Below, piece by piece: positions 10,986-22,734 of a stretch of 64,000 nucleotides of DNA. The notes beneath the pieces were generated by a model. That model worked only from the letters and a program-made list of their open reading frames with translations. It ran no database searches and was not told the DNA's origin. The number at the start of each line of letters is the position of its first letter. Within the stretch, counting starts at the first letter, position 1. Both the position numbers and the translations under genes were made by a program. The stretch comes from Cacajao melanocephalus (lineage: Eukaryota > Chordata > Mammalia > Primates > Pitheciidae), in the NCBI GenBank assembly GCA_963573385.1, contig CAUYLG010004978.1, positions 1-64,000 of the forward strand. The letters are read 5' to 3'.

Positions 10986-11474
10986 GTATGGACTATAAAT
11001 TATAGGCTTGGATCACGTGGTGTGTCCTACAAAACCTACTGATAGCACTGAAAGTCCTGAATAGCCTCCAACATGCATTTTAGGCTCTGTTAGGGTGGTT
11101 CAGTGAACGCACCTCAATAGTGAACTAAAAGGCCTTAACTAAAGGAAACTCAATAGGTAGATGGTCCCAGGATTGGGCGATTGGTCCGTGTCTCAGTGAT
11201 ATCCTCAAGGACCCAGACTCTTTCTAATCATCCTCTTTGCCATCTTCAGCACATGAATGGTGCTTCAATTCACTGACATATTATGGCAGCCACAGCTCTA
11301 GACATCACACACAACCCCCAACAGCATCTCATGCTGGAGGCAAATGGGGAAGAAGCTAAATGGCTTTCCCCTCAAGGGCTTCTTTCTTTTTTCAGAGGAA
11401 ACTTTTTCTCCCAGAAGTTATCAGCAGAATTCCCCTTACATCTTTTTGACTAAAACTAAGTCATGTGCTCCCTC

Positions 11475-11754
11475 TTTTTCTTTTACTGTGATGGAGTTTC
11501 ACTCTTGTCACCCACGCTACAGTGCAATGGCACGATCTCAGTTCACCACCAGCTCTGCCTCCCGAGTTCAAGGATTCTCCTGCTTCAGCCTCCCAAGTAG
11601 CTGGGATTACAAGCATGCACTACCATTCCTGACTAATTTTTTTTTTTTTTTTTGTATTTTTAGTATAAACAGGGTTTCACTATGTGAGTACGGCTGGTCT
11701 TGAACTCCTGGCCCAAAGTGCTGGGATTACAGGCATGAGCTACCATGCCTGGCC
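11475..11754 (-). mobile_element. AluS-type SINE with target-site duplication
   Basis: Dimeric Alu on the minus strand with an expanded T-run (about 18 bases) in the inter-arm A-rich linker. The flanks carry matching duplications, ATGTGCTCCCTCTTT before (about 11463-11477) and ATATGCTCCCTTTTA after (11755-11769). The left-arm end CATGCCTGGCC is complete. Confidence 0.92.
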
Positions 11755-12231
11755 ATATGCTCCCTTTTAAACCATCACTGGCAATGAGGGATGAAAAGGC
11801 CTTCTGTGATCCAATTATACCAGGCATGACTTATCCTCCAGAATAGGACATATTGCTGTCCCAACAAAGCTGGGGTGCAGTTATCAGCAATGAATGAGGA
11901 GACAGTTATTGGGTAGACAATGGATGCTCCCAAGACTATGAGAGTTGGGGCTGCCCTGGCGTGGCCCAGGGTTGGAGTTGGCCTCAAACACCTTTTACCT
12001 CCTTTAACGCAGTGTGGGTTGAAAATCACGTGCTATGTTTGGAAGTGTTCTCAAGTTCCTGACATCAGAGGTCATGGCCCTGGTCCTTCCTTGATACCCT
12101 TAACCCAGAGTGAGGCTTCAGGATCCGGGTGCTCAGACAGGGGCAGGAGACATGGCTCCAGGAGGCAGTGCCCTGCATTCTCACTGTGTTTGGCTCTCCT
12201 GCGGTATCCAGACTGGGATGTGGATGAGACC

Positions 12232-12662
12232 TCTATTAGCTGTCTGTGGCTACTGTTAACATTTTCACAAACGGAGTGGCTTGAAACAACAGAAATATAT
12301 TCTTTCATAGTTCTGGACACCAGAGGCCCTGGATTGAGGTGTTACCGGGGCCATTCCCCCCTGAGACTCTGAAGGGAGATCCAGCCCAGGCCTCTCTCCT
12401 ACCTTCAAGTGGCTGTTGGTGGCCAGTGGTGTTTCTTAGCTCCTGCCTTCTGATCCCTTCCTCTGTCCTCACTGGCCTTCTTCTCTGTGCATCAAACTTC
12501 CCTATTCTTTCTCTTAGAAGGACACCAGTCATTGGATTTGAGCCATCTTATCTCAAGATCCCTAATTTAATTGTATGTGCAAAGACCCTAATTCTAGATA
12601 AGTTCACATCCACAGAGTTAGGACTTAGATATGTCTTTTGTACGGGTCACAATTTAACCCAC
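12232..12662 (-). mobile_element. MLT1-type solo LTR (ERVL-MaLR)
   Basis: CTATTAGCTGTCTGTGGCTA, GTGGCTTGAAACAACAGAAA, TAGTTCTGGACACCAGAGG and a far end of AAAGACCCTAATTCTAGATA are MLT1 landmarks read from the reverse strand. Short open frames across it have no protein similarity I recognise. Confidence 0.75.
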
Positions 12663-13196
12663 TATGGGACCCAGGGCTTGGGGACTGGACAGCATGTCAG
12701 GGAGGGGTGGGGGAGCTAAGCTGATGCATTGCTATGGGAAAGCCCTCAGATCAGACTCTCTAAGGAGAGGAAGAAGAAGAGGAAGGGGCCTCCGTGGGCT
12801 TTGGGATAGGCTTCAGGTATCTGGAAGGCCTTTCTGGCCCTCTCTATAGCCTGGCCCTAATAATGATAGAAATAAAATAACAGCAATGCCATTTACCAAG
12901 GTCTCATGCTCTATGTGAGGTTCTGTCCTCTGAACACGGTCTCACTTTTCTTTCCCAAAGGAAAGTTTGTTCTTTTGTTGCCATTGGGAATTCAGTGCTT
13001 GATAATCTACCCCTGAAGCTCTGTTCGTTTGGTTTTGACCACAGTCTGTTTTCAGTTAAAGTGAAAATTCCCTCCAGCAAAAGGGTAGGAGGTTTCTCCT
13101 CCACCAGCCCCTTATTGGGACTTTGAAGTGAGATAGATTGGGCTGTCGTACCATGTTTTTCCAGGTGTTTGGGTGAATTGAACTAATTCCTTGGCC

Positions 13197-13345
13197 CAGT
13201 GATTTCCATTCTTGACCATTCATTAGAATAACCTGGAAACTTTCACAAAATCCTCCACCATATCCCAGGCCAATTAGATCAGAATCCCTGGTGGGTGGGG
13301 CCAGGCATTAAGGGATTGCTATGCACGTCAGGAGTGGACACCACT
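13197..13345 (+). mobile_element. MER5A-like hAT-Charlie remnant
   Basis: CAGTGATTTCCATTCTTGAC, CATTAGAATAACCTGGAAAC, AGATCAGAATCCCTGGTGGG and GTGGGGCCAGGCATTAAGG match the order of the MER5A non-autonomous DNA transposon. Confidence 0.7.
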
Positions 13346-13466
13346 CCTAATCTCTCTGATCTGCAGTTTCCTCACCTGTAGAATAGATTCAATTACATTT
13401 ACTGGGTGAGCAATGCTTAGCAAGGTACAAGCTGGAAGCAATGTAATCTTTCCCACCCTTCTCCAT

Positions 13467-13925
13467 TTGTGGTAGACAGGATAATAACTAAGACTACATG
13501 GCAAGAGGAAATTAAAGTAGCAGATGGAGTTGAGGTTGCTAATCAACTGACTTTAAAATACCTGGGATCACACAGGTGGTGCTGATGTAATCACAGGGTC
13601 CTTAAAAGTAGAAGAGAGAGGCAGAAGAGAGGACCAGAGAGATGGCAGCATGAGAAGAATTTGACCTGCTGCTGCTGGCTTTGGAACAGAGAAAGGAGAC
13701 CATGAAGCTAGGAATATAGGTGTCCTCTAGAAGGCGGAAAAGGAATGGAAAATGATTCACCCTTACTGCCTCCAGAATGGAACGCATCCTATTGACACCT
13801 TGATTTTCACCCATTTGAGATTCATATTGGATTTGTGACCAATAGAATGGTAAGACGGTATATTTGTGTTGTTTTAAGCCCATAAATTTGTGAAAATTTG
13901 TTGTAGCAGCCGTAGAAAACTATGC
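13467..13925 (+). mobile_element. MLT1-type solo LTR (ERVL-MaLR)
   Basis: AAAGTAGCAGATGGAGTTGA, GGTTGCTAATCAACTGACTT, GTCCTTAAAAGTAGAAGAG, GTCCTCTAGAAGGCGGAAAA, GTGTTGTTTTAAGCCCATAA and GCAGCCGTAGAAAACTA occur in MLT1 order. The LTR is close to full length, plus strand, with no internal region. Confidence 0.85.
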
Positions 13926-14985
13926 ATCGTTATACCTATACAGATGTATATTTTTCTATCCTGCCCTTGGACCAAACCTCATATACCTAGCTCATGGTTT
14001 TTCTGATAATGAAAAGTCAACTCTGGTATAATACAGGCACCCCCAAATTCACCAGCATTGGCCCTGAAAACAAATTGTTCACATTCCTTCACATGGAGTT
14101 TAGTGAACAGGTTACTGTAGGTGAACTGATTTTTGACCGCCCCTTTGCAAGCCCTGCACATATGGTCTAGCACCACCGGATGACACCTGCTATTTTGTTC
14201 TCAGCCTTTGAAAACACCTCATTTTAACATCCTGTTATAATAATGCCTACTCTGCAGATTTACCCTGCTGATTATAAGGGTGTGAATGTATGTGAACAGA
14301 AAACAGCAAAGTGCTGTTCAGAAAGCTCTTGAAGTTAACCGTGGATTTGAGGCACCTGCTCTGTGCCAATTCATGAGAATGATAAAGATGGGAAATAGGA
14401 GGGACCTAGAGGGCAGGCGATCACAATCCTGCCCTGGAATGACCTTCAGAAACCTGTGGTGAAAGAGACAATCTACAATAGCTAAGATGTGTGAGCTGCA
14501 GAAGACCAGAGTTCCTATTAAGATGAGCAGGGGAAGGTAATGCCCCAGGCCCTGCGGTCAGCCCACTCAGAGCTGGCTTCAGAACTCTGGGCACTTGACT
14601 CCCACTGTATCTTTCATGCTCTTTCTCACCTGTTACAGAGATTCCTCTTGAAGTCATGTGGGATTACATAACCCATTCCCAACTGCGATGGGCCAACATG
14701 AGTGTACATCAGGGCACCTGTAAAGATGTCATAATCTCTTTTCTGCATCTTTAAAGGACAGGAAGGTCACAGTACACCCACATCAAGCTTAGGGTCAACC
14801 AAAAGTCAGGAGGTGAATGAGACATCACCTACCGTTAAGAACCAGAGTGATATTCACAATCTGTAAGGCAGGAATTAAGACAGGAAGTGAAGACATGATC
14901 CAGAAGATCACTCATGGTACTGAGTCAACTTCCTCCTCAGTTGGAAGCAACTAGGAAGTACAGAAAGATGAAGCAAGTGATCTTT

Positions 14986-15085
14986 TCAAAGGGAAGTTGT
15001 GAAGTAACCCTGCAAGGTTCCCCAGCTTCCAAGCTCCTTCACAAAGGCGGCAGAAATGCCCAAAGCTCAGGAATTCCCCAGGTCC
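14986..15085 (+). repeat. Inverted repeat pair, left arm
   Basis: A 100-bp segment starting TCAAAGGGAAGTTGTGAAG and ending ATTCCCCAGGTCC. Its reverse complement is found at 16223-16322 with 6 mismatches in 100 by my ungapped count. Similarity stops at both ends, so this looks like a local inverted duplication. It is not part of a repeat family that I recognise. Confidence 0.92.
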
Positions 15086-15607
15086 TCAGCGAAGCTGGGA
15101 AGACAAGGCCCTCTCAGGCCATCCAAAGCCATAGGCAATGGTTCCAAGACAGGGATGAGAGCATAAAAATTACCTGAGTAGCTGATTAGAAATGCAGATT
15201 CCTATTCCGTAATTTTTTAGAATAAATAGATGTAATGTAGCACTCAAGCCAACGTTTCAAATAAATAGTGCTTCTACGTAGGAACTGCCTCATGTGGTCT
15301 TCCTGTCTGCCGTAAATCTGTTTTCCAGAAGCAACTTCTAGCAGTTTCCAGCTTAGTTCAGTCACCCCAGAAGTCTAGATAGTGTGAATTTGCCTCAAGT
15401 TTTGATTTATCAGCTTTATCTAGACCTATTGATTTCCTTCTGAGAAAAACGAGGGTTTAGCTCACTTCCTATATGTCCAACAGCATGCTTTTCTTCCTTC
15501 TAGAGATTTCTTTTTAATTCTGAGAAAACAAATTCTGTTTTGTATTCCATACTTTTTCTAATTATTTGCTGGCTTGCTACATAAAGGATGAGCATATCTA
15601 CATCTAT

Positions 15608-15958
15608 CTGAGTCAATTTTCTGCTGCCATAACAATACCACAGACTAGGTAATTCATAAAGAACAGAAGTTTATTTGGCTTGCAGTTCTGGAGGCTGGAA
15701 AGTCCAACAGCATGGTGCTGACATCTGGCAGAGGGCAAAAGTGAGTTTGAGACACAGAGAGAAATGGGGCCAAACTTACCCTTTATCAGGAGTGCACTCT
15801 CAAGATAATTAACCCATTCCCATGACAACAGCATTAATCCATTCACACGGGCTGCTATGAAGGTATGTTACGGGCTCCACCTCCTAATGCTATTACATTG
15901 GCAATTAAGTTTCAACATGAGTTTTGGAGGAGACATTCAAGCTATGGCACCGTTCTTA
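15608..15958 (-). mobile_element. MST-like MaLR LTR
   Basis: CAATTTTCTGCTGCCATAAC, CAGACTAGGTAATTCATAAA, TTTGGCTTGCAGTTCTGGAG, GGGCTCCACCTCCTAATGC and GTTTTGGAGGAGACATTCA are reverse-strand landmarks of an MST/THE1-related LTR. It sits in the 1.1-kb spacer of the inverted repeat pair. Confidence 0.75.
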
Positions 15959-16159
15959 TATCCCCACCCCCACCTCTTCCCTCATTGACCTCATTCCTTA
16001 ATACCCCTTCTCTTTACTGTCCACACTCTTAGATTTTCTTTGTCTTGCAGTCTCACATCAGCCTTCTGTGCTTTGTTCCATAGATTAATTCCAACAGCTG
16101 AAGGATAGTTAACCTTACTTGCTGTATGAAGGCTATATATATGTAATCGTTCTCTTAAT

Positions 16160-16203
16160 CAACACCCATGGAGAACTGACTAGTGCCTGGGCTCTACCAA
16201 TGT
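16160..16203 (+). repeat. Local direct repeat, copy 1
   Basis: The 44-bp segment CAACACCCATGGAGAACTGA through CTCTACCAATGT recurs at 17693-17736 with 6 mismatches by my ungapped count (about 86%). It lies 20 bp upstream of the right arm of the inverted repeat. The match may continue weakly into ACCTGGGG on both copies. Confidence 0.8.
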
Positions 16204-16222
16204 AATATATGTCGATATATTG

Positions 16223-16322
16223 GGACCTGGGGAATCCCTGAGCTTTGGGCATTTCTGCTACCTTTGTAAAGGGGCTTGGAAGCTGGGGAACCTTGCCGGG
16301 TTACTTCACAACTTCCCTTTGA
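16223..16322 (-). repeat. Inverted repeat pair, right arm
   Basis: Reverse complement of 14986-15085; starts GGACCTGGGGAATCCCTGAG and ends ACTTCCCTTTGA. Spacer between arms is 1137 bp. A (TATC)/(TA) microsatellite begins right after it. Confidence 0.92.
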
Positions 16323-16337
16323 TGATATAACGATCTC

Positions 16338-16376
16338 TCTCTATATCTGTATCTATATCTATCTATCTATGTATGT

Positions 16377-16424
<48 letters not shown>
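16338..16424. repeat. (TATC)n / (GTAT)n / (TA)n microsatellite
   Basis: TATATCTATCTATCTATG, then GTATGTGTGTATATA, then an uninterrupted TA run of roughly 20 units ending near 16424. Likely polymorphic and able to extrude cruciforms. Confidence 0.95.
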
Positions 16425-16426
<2 letters not shown>

Positions 16427-16744
16427 TAGGGGCCAAGCAATGTGGTTAAAGTCATAGTTTGTTTGTATTATCTCCCTGGGCATTTAAAGAGGAACATTGC
16501 TTACCTCAAGAACAAATTGTAATATTATATAATATATGTAATATTATGGTGCATCTTATTGTTCTATCTAGCCTTCATAATTGTTTTTCTTCTTTCTCTC
16601 CCTCCTTTCCTTCCTTCCTTTTTTTCTCAATTCCTTGAATTCTGTGCCTTTATCATATAATTCCTTGAAGGCATTTGCATGTTTTATAGCATCCTGATGG
16701 TCTTGCCAGGTTTGTGGTATCATTGCTTTAAGGCTTTTGTTATA

Positions 16745-16935
16745 AAGGACAGAATATGGGATTTTGGAGTCTGACAGGCCTTCGAGTCCTGACTCAGCAA
16801 CTCACCACCTGGAACAAACCGCTTCACCAATCTGGGCATTAGCTTCACCTGGAAAATGTAGATCATGAACTCCTCTCCTAATACTATTGTGAGATTCTTA
16901 GGAGGCAAGAGAATTAAATGCCCTGCATAATTAGA
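16745..16935 (+). repeat. MIR fragment
   Basis: GGAGTCTGACAGGCCTTCGA, GTCCTGACTCAGCAACTCAC, TCACCAATCTGGGCATTAGC and TGGAAAATGTAGATCATGA follow forward MIR. Confidence 0.7.
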
Positions 16936-16989
16936 AATTGCTGAACAGTGATTAGAAGACATTTTCATGACCAGCATCTGCTTCTGTTG

Positions 16990-17330
16990 AGCTCATTCAT
17001 CATTTTGGGCCAGGCCCCTTATTGGTGCTGAAGGCACAATGATTAAAGCTCCCTATGCTTGGGGAGCCCCAAGTCTGGAGGGAGATGCAGACAAGTAAAC
17101 AGCCAATCACAATTCCGTGGAATACATATGATAATAGGGATAAAATAAAGGGGAGGCTTCAGGAGCAGAAGAAGGGCACCCAAGTCATATCAGAAACTAG
17201 TCTCCAGAGAGGAGACCCCAAGCTGAAGACCAAAGGACAAATAAAAATAAGCTTGGCATAGAGCATTCGGGCATGTGGGGATGGTGTTCTGGGTACCAGT
17301 ACTGAGCCTAGGAGCATTAGGGCCTTAAAA
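16990..17330 (-). repeat. Diverged L2 fragment
   Basis: CAGGCCCCTTATTGGTGCTG, GGGAGATGCAGACAAGTAAA, GATAAAATAAAGGGGAGGC and TTAGGGCCTTAAAACATCTG occur in the order of reverse-strand L2 3' sequence. Weak individual matches; the order is the evidence. Confidence 0.5.
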
Positions 17331-17436
17331 CATCTGGTGAGTTTCCACATCCTTAGTGGCTACCCCCCCAGCTTGCTGGGAAAGCTGCAGGTCCCATATG
17401 AGTTCCATGTCAAATTGCCCACCTGCTCCCTATTCT

Positions 17437-17594
17437 CCCAGGGGTACTTTCCAGGACCTTGTCCATCCTTCTCTCCTTCGGTGATCCCAGGTTCCTGCCC
17501 AGAAAAACACTTCAGTTTCTAAGGCAGTGCTCGCCCAGGGGTACTGTCAAAGTTCCTGCCCAGAACAAGACTGCAAGCTTTAAGGCAGCACCCT
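17437..17594 (+). repeat. Imperfect tandem duplication
   Basis: Unit 1 (17437-17533) and unit 2 (17534-17594) both start CCCAGGGGTACT and both contain GTTCCTGCCCAGAA and TAAGGCAG. Unit 2 lacks about 36 bp of the middle of unit 1. Confidence 0.75.
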
Positions 17595-17692
17595 GCACTC
17601 CCTATCCAAATCATGCTTATGTGATTGATGTTCTGGCCTTTGAGAAAGTGAGTGATGGTCACAATGGGGGCACAGACAGGGGAGCAGCCAAC

Positions 17693-17736
17693 CAACATCC
17701 ATGGGGAACTGACTGATGCCTGGGCTCTGCTAATGT
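17693..17736 (+). repeat. Local direct repeat, copy 2
   Basis: Partner of 16160-16203, starting CAACATCCATGGGGAACTGA. It lies 100 bp beyond the tandem duplication at 17437-17594. Confidence 0.8.
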
Positions 17737-18459
17737 TCTGCCCCTAACCTGGGGCTCTATCTGCTTTGAAAGGTGAAGCAGGGGCCAGAGTTTGTCCCAG
17801 GTCTTTGCTGGTTCTTTTCTAAGATAACCAACTTGTGGGATTTTTCCCACCCTCTTTGTCTCTTTCTCATTCAAGCTGAAGCTCGTGTCTCCCTGCCATC
17901 TGAATGAATTAACAACCCTTCCTCCCTTGTTCTAGTCCAGCTGCTGCCAAACATTTATGGAGTCCAATTGTGTCCCAGGCTGTAAGAGGGTGTGATGGAG
18001 GTGGAGGGGCCCCGGTACGCTCACTGAGGAGATGACATCTCTGTGTGTCTGACTGATGAGCTGGGGCCAGCCATGGAAGAGCTGAGAAAGGGTGTCTGGA
18101 TAGAAGAAAAACAGGAAGCAAGGAAAAGTAAGTGAACGCCAGTCTCTGCAGGCAGAAAGAAAACCTATGGATTTCACCTATTTTATTAGTGTAGAAGAGT
18201 CAGTGTGACCTCAGAAATCAGTCCAGGTGTCTGGACCTGTCTGGTCCTGGAGAAGGAAAACAGCATGAAAATGCCCAAGTTCTGGGTTCAGTCTCCAAAT
18301 CCTCCATTGCTTCCTCCTCAGATGTCCTTCCTCACCATGGCTCCTGATGGTGGCCCTTGGCCAGGCTCTCCAGCCTTCCTGAGGCTTGTTTAAGTGTAAA
18401 ATGGAGAAAGAAAATTGCTGTCTGCACAAGGTTGTTTCGGGAATAAAACAGAATCATGG

Positions 18460-18756
18460 GCTGGGCATGGTGGCTCACAGCTGTAATCCCAGCACTTTGG
18501 GAGGCCAAAGCAGGTGTATTGCTTGAGCTCAGGAGTTCGAGACCAGCCTGGAAAATATGGTGAAACCCCAACTCCATCAAAAAAACACAAAAATTAGCCA
18601 GGCATGGGGGTACACATCTGTAGTCTCAGCTACTTGGGAGGCTGAGGCAGGAGGATTGCTTGAACTCAAGAGGTAGAGACTGCAGTGAGCTGAGATACGC
18701 TGCTGTACTCCAGCCTGGGTGACAGAGTGACACTGTCTCAAAAACAAAAAAAGAAT
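18460..18756 (+). mobile_element. AluS/J-type SINE with perfect target-site duplication
   Basis: Full-length Alu, GCTGGGCATGGTGGCTCACA to an A-rich tail. The 10-bp duplication AGAATCATGG is exact at 18450-18459 and 18757-18766. Confidence 0.95.
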
Positions 18757-18784
18757 AGAATCATGGACTTGGAGGCATTGTTGG

Positions 18785-18975
18785 TTCCTCTGTGTGGCCT
18801 GGTGAAAAGAGCACGAGTGAGCATTGGTAGAGGGCACACCTGTGTTTGAAGCCAGCCTCTGCCCCTTTCCAGCTCTATGTCCTAAAACCAGTTGCTTAAC
18901 ATCTCTGAGCATGTCCTCGGTCAGTGACAAAATACATCAATTTCCGTTTCTCTGGGTTGTTGCAAGGAGTAAATA
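18785..18975 (+). repeat. MIR fragment
   Basis: GTTTGAAGCCAGCCTCTGCC, CCAGTTGCTTAACATCTCTG and GGTTGTTGCAAGGAGTAAAT follow forward MIR. It directly follows the Alu. Confidence 0.7.
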
Positions 18976-20000
18976 AATTAATGAACATAAAAAGTACACA
19001 AAAGTATCTGTTACGTTGCAACTACTCTAGAGGTGATTGTCGTAATGAAGAATATTCGAAACTGGAGGTGAATCTCATGATTCTGCAATTTTTATCCGGA
19101 TTTTTGCTGGCTTTTCACCATGGCCTTTCTGACTTTGTTCCATACCATATATGAAGTACTTAATTTGTTCCAAGCTCTTTATAAGACTTTACTCTGAGGC
19201 CTGAAGCCCACAGCTCATTGCCCTTCAAAGGAGAAGCTATAAATAGTACATTGGGTCATTAAAAAGAGGAAGGAGTGCACCTGGACAGTCAAGCGCATGT
19301 AAATTGGGCCAGAGGAGACTTCAGGGCCCAGAGCGTGCCTGTCACCGAAGTCTCCCCTAGCTTCTGCAGAATAACTCTGCTCATCCAGGTGAGGGGCCAC
19401 AGGCCAGACAGCTGGTCCCTCCAGACGTCTCCGGAAACTCCTATGAGTCTCTTGGAAGGTAACAAACTCAGACCAGGGTGAGTCACAGGCCTGCAGTCCT
19501 ACACAGCCTCAGCCCTGGGGGAAGAAGGAAAATGAAGCCTGGTGGGGAGGGTCCAAGGCTTGGTCCTAGCAGGTGTGGTATTTCCTCTGTAGACTGGACT
19601 GGAGGTATCCTGATGGTCAAAAATCTGGAGAGTCAGAGAGGAGAGGAAGGGTGAGTCCTGACTGTGCAACATAGAAACTGGGTGATCTTGGCCAAGTTCT
19701 CAACCCCCTGAACCCCAGAGCCCCAGCCTTCTCGTGTGTAATGAGCTGCCCTTTGGACATTAGAAAGAGTGCAGAAAGTGTGCATGGCAGTCGTAGATGT
19801 TCAAGAGTCAGTTCCTCTTTCTCCTCTTCCTCTTTCCTCTTAGTGGTCTTAGCATTTCCAGTTTGTATCCCAAACATTTAGAAAAGTTCTTGGCACACAG
19901 AGTGCTCGATGGATCTTTCTGAGAGAATGAAAAAGAGCTAAGATATCCCCAACTCGAAGTCTCTGTCCATTCTCATAGTGGTACCGACTTCACTATGGTG
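18976..20000. other. Intergenic stretch with no recognised element
   Basis: I see no gene, RNA gene or confidently named repeat here. Short open frames lack any recognisable protein features. Confidence 0.4.
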
Positions 20001-20004
20001 TATG

Positions 20005-20640
20005 GGAGACTGAATGATGGCCCCACAAGGTGTTCATGCCCGAATGCCTGGGGCCTATAAATGGGTTCTGTTAGTTACATGACAAAAAGCACTTCACAGA
20101 TGTGATGAAGGTTTAGGCCCCTTAACATAGAGAGATTTCTGAATCATCTAGTTGGGGCCCAGTCTAATCACATGATCCCTTAACAACAGAGAACTTTGTC
20201 TGGCCAAAGTCAGAGCAGTCAGGGAAAGAGGAAGGCAGAAGAGGAGGGTAGAGAGGTCCCAAGCCCAAGAAGGATTCTACACAGCATTGATAGGTCTGAG
20301 ACGTAGGAGCGTATGTACAAGGACCAGACAGAGGCCTCTGGGAGCTAAGGGTGGCTCCCAGCTGACAGCCAGCAGAGAAAGAAAAACCTACATCCTACAA
20401 CAGCAAGGAGCTGGGTTCTACCTGGAACCTGAAGGAGGTTGGAAGTAAATTTTTTTTTGCCAGAACCTCCTGGAAGGAAGGCAGCCCTGCTGATATCTTT
20501 AGTTTAACCTGGCGTGGCTCGCATTAACCTTCTGACCTACATAAAAAGTGAGATAGTAACTATGGATTATTTCAAACCACTAAGTGTGTGGCCATATTTC
20601 ATACTGCCAACAGAGAAGTGATACACAAAGCCTCCAGATT
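20005..20640 (+). mobile_element. MLT1-type solo LTR (ERVL-MaLR), long form
   Basis: Opens GGGAGACTGAATGATGGCCC, then TTCATGCCCGAATGCCTGGG, GTTAGTTACATGACAAAAAG, GGGCCCAGTCTAATCACATG, GCCAGAACCTCCTGGAAGG, TTTCAAACCACTAAGTGTGT and AACAGAGAAGTGATACA. The order fits a diverged MLT1 LTR. Its first ~70 bp recur at 21809. Confidence 0.65.
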
Positions 20641-21808
20641 ACGAAGAGGACAGAAGCACCCACCTCTTTGGCAAATACATGCATTTACCAAGCACACACC
20701 AGAAGTGCAGCTGTCACCACCATGGATAGATGTCACTGAGTCAGGCACCATGCCGGCAGCACCACGGACCACCTTTCAAGTTACCTTATTCTGAGGCCAT
20801 CAAGGCTCCTGGCCCATGAGGCTGTGGCCTCCAGGGAGCCAGGCAGGATAAATTATGATCAAGGTCTTTGGGCTGGGACAATGCATAGGGAATGTATTGC
20901 AACGAAGAATATCCCATGCAACGAGAGTCCAGTCATATTCCACATAAAGTCAAGATTTTCCTCGAAGATTCTTTCAACTCCATGTTACAAGAATGTCCTA
21001 AGTTAATTCCCACAGATGCCCCCACACAATTGCGTGACACCCCACACCCATTTCACGGGCCATGAGGTGGCTGGTGGTGATCGGGAGTTGATGGAGGAGA
21101 CTTCTGGAGAGAGCTTGTCCCTTGTCCCTTTTTAAACTTTGATATCTCCAGAAGGTCATACTTAAACACTTTGGGCTCAAAATCTATTAGTTGTGGTTTC
21201 ACATGCCAGTCAAAACCTGCCATTCTTCTCCTTGTCAGCCTCTTTTCTTGCTCACAAGAATTGAAACTGGGTCAAAAATGTGGGTGCATGATGGTTTAGA
21301 CAGAGGTATGGTGCAGCTCCATCCGCTGGGCTAAAAAGAACCCAGAAAAGCTGCCTGGCTTTTCAGTGCCCTCCTCTGTAAACATCTCCACAGCACCGGG
21401 GAAAGGAGACCAAGCTGAATGTTTCTTTCTGAGTTCATTTCTAGTGTTCATATTAGATATTTGTTCTGTTATTAATGACTTTCTTCATTCCCCTTTCCCC
21501 AGTGAGAAACTGAGGCTGGGGAAGTTTAAGTGGAAAAGTGAAGTTTCTAGAGCACTCCCAAATGCCCAGAAGGAGGGGGGCTCTGAGATGCAGGAGAAGT
21601 GGAGGATTTGTTTAACAAACAGTAAATAATGACCCGACAGAAGCCAACTGTTTCAGACATTGCTCCACTTACTTCTTCATAAAATTCCTCATTTCATTCT
21701 CACAAAAAATGAACAGTGAAAAATCCATTTCATCCAGTTCCTGAGAGGTCCTGTCGGAGGTTATGCTGCTGGAGGAGGGATTCAGACCTAAACAGTCTGG
21801 CATGAGGA

Positions 21809-21927
21809 CCCCGCAAGGTGTTCATGCCCTCATGTAATGCCTGGGGCCTCTGAATGGGTTCTGTTAGTTACATGACAAAAGGCATTTTTTTTTTTAGACA
21901 GAGGTTGGTCCAGCTCCATCAGCTCTG
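21809..21927 (+). repeat. Patchwork of two local duplications
   Basis: 21809-21884 copies 20021-20091 (shared AAGGTGTTCATGCC, AATGCCTGGGGCC, GGGTTCTGTTAGTTACATGA). 21894-21927 copies 21296-21328 (shared TTAGACAGAGGT, CAGCTCCATC). The two pieces are joined through a 10-12 base T-run. Both keep the plus orientation of their sources. Confidence 0.7.
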
Positions 21928-22734
21928 CACAGGCAGAGGAGGAAGGACATCTGCCCAGGCCCTCTGGGGATGGGTTGATGTTACCATGCAGGGCACCAAG
22001 AGGCTACTGTCGGGCAGAGGTGTCAGGAGGATGAGGCAACATCAGGGGTCAGCTCTCCAGGGTGCTGGGGAACAGTCAAAGGTGACCATGAAAATCTCCT
22101 GTAAAGCCCCGGAGAGTCAGCTGTGATTTGAGCACTGTCTGTCTATTGTGCAGTGGCAGGAAGTCAGCAGGCTGGGCAGGACCGAGAAGGCTTAGGCCTA
22201 AGGCCAGAAAACATCCCCCAGGCCTCCAGGCCCAGGCATGGCTCCTGGCAGCTGTGCCATGTGCAGCTGTGGAGCCGTGAAGCCCCTTATCTCTTTGTGC
22301 TTTCCTGTGGCCAGAGGCTGGGAGACAGCTCTGGAGGGAATAAGGGGCCGCCAGGAACTCTCCTCCCCGGTGACTTCACTGGCCACAGAGCTGCCAGGCA
22401 GGCAGTGAATGACATCATAACCACAGCCAAGCTGGCTCACCCGGTGACATCAGGACCCCAAATAATTTTGACATGTGTTAGCAGTTAAGACAATGAGCAG
22501 GGTTAGCATGGCCTCTCCTCCGAGCCATTGGCATGCCCTGTGGAATGCTTCTGGGAATCCCTCCCCAGATGGCTTCTTGGATTGACTTATAACGTTGATT
22601 TCAGAGGCACTAAAGATCATTAAAAAAAAGGCAGACAAGCAAAAAAGAGAGAAGTGATATCATCCAAACCCCAGCACCCAGGGAGAGCTTCTCATAACAT
22701 TTTGAAATACAGCCTTCCAAGCATGGCATATTTA

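Noticed and set aside
11920..12372. A 150-codon plus-strand open frame
   Set aside because: It runs into an MLT1 LTR, has no recognisable domain and no supporting splice or promoter signal.
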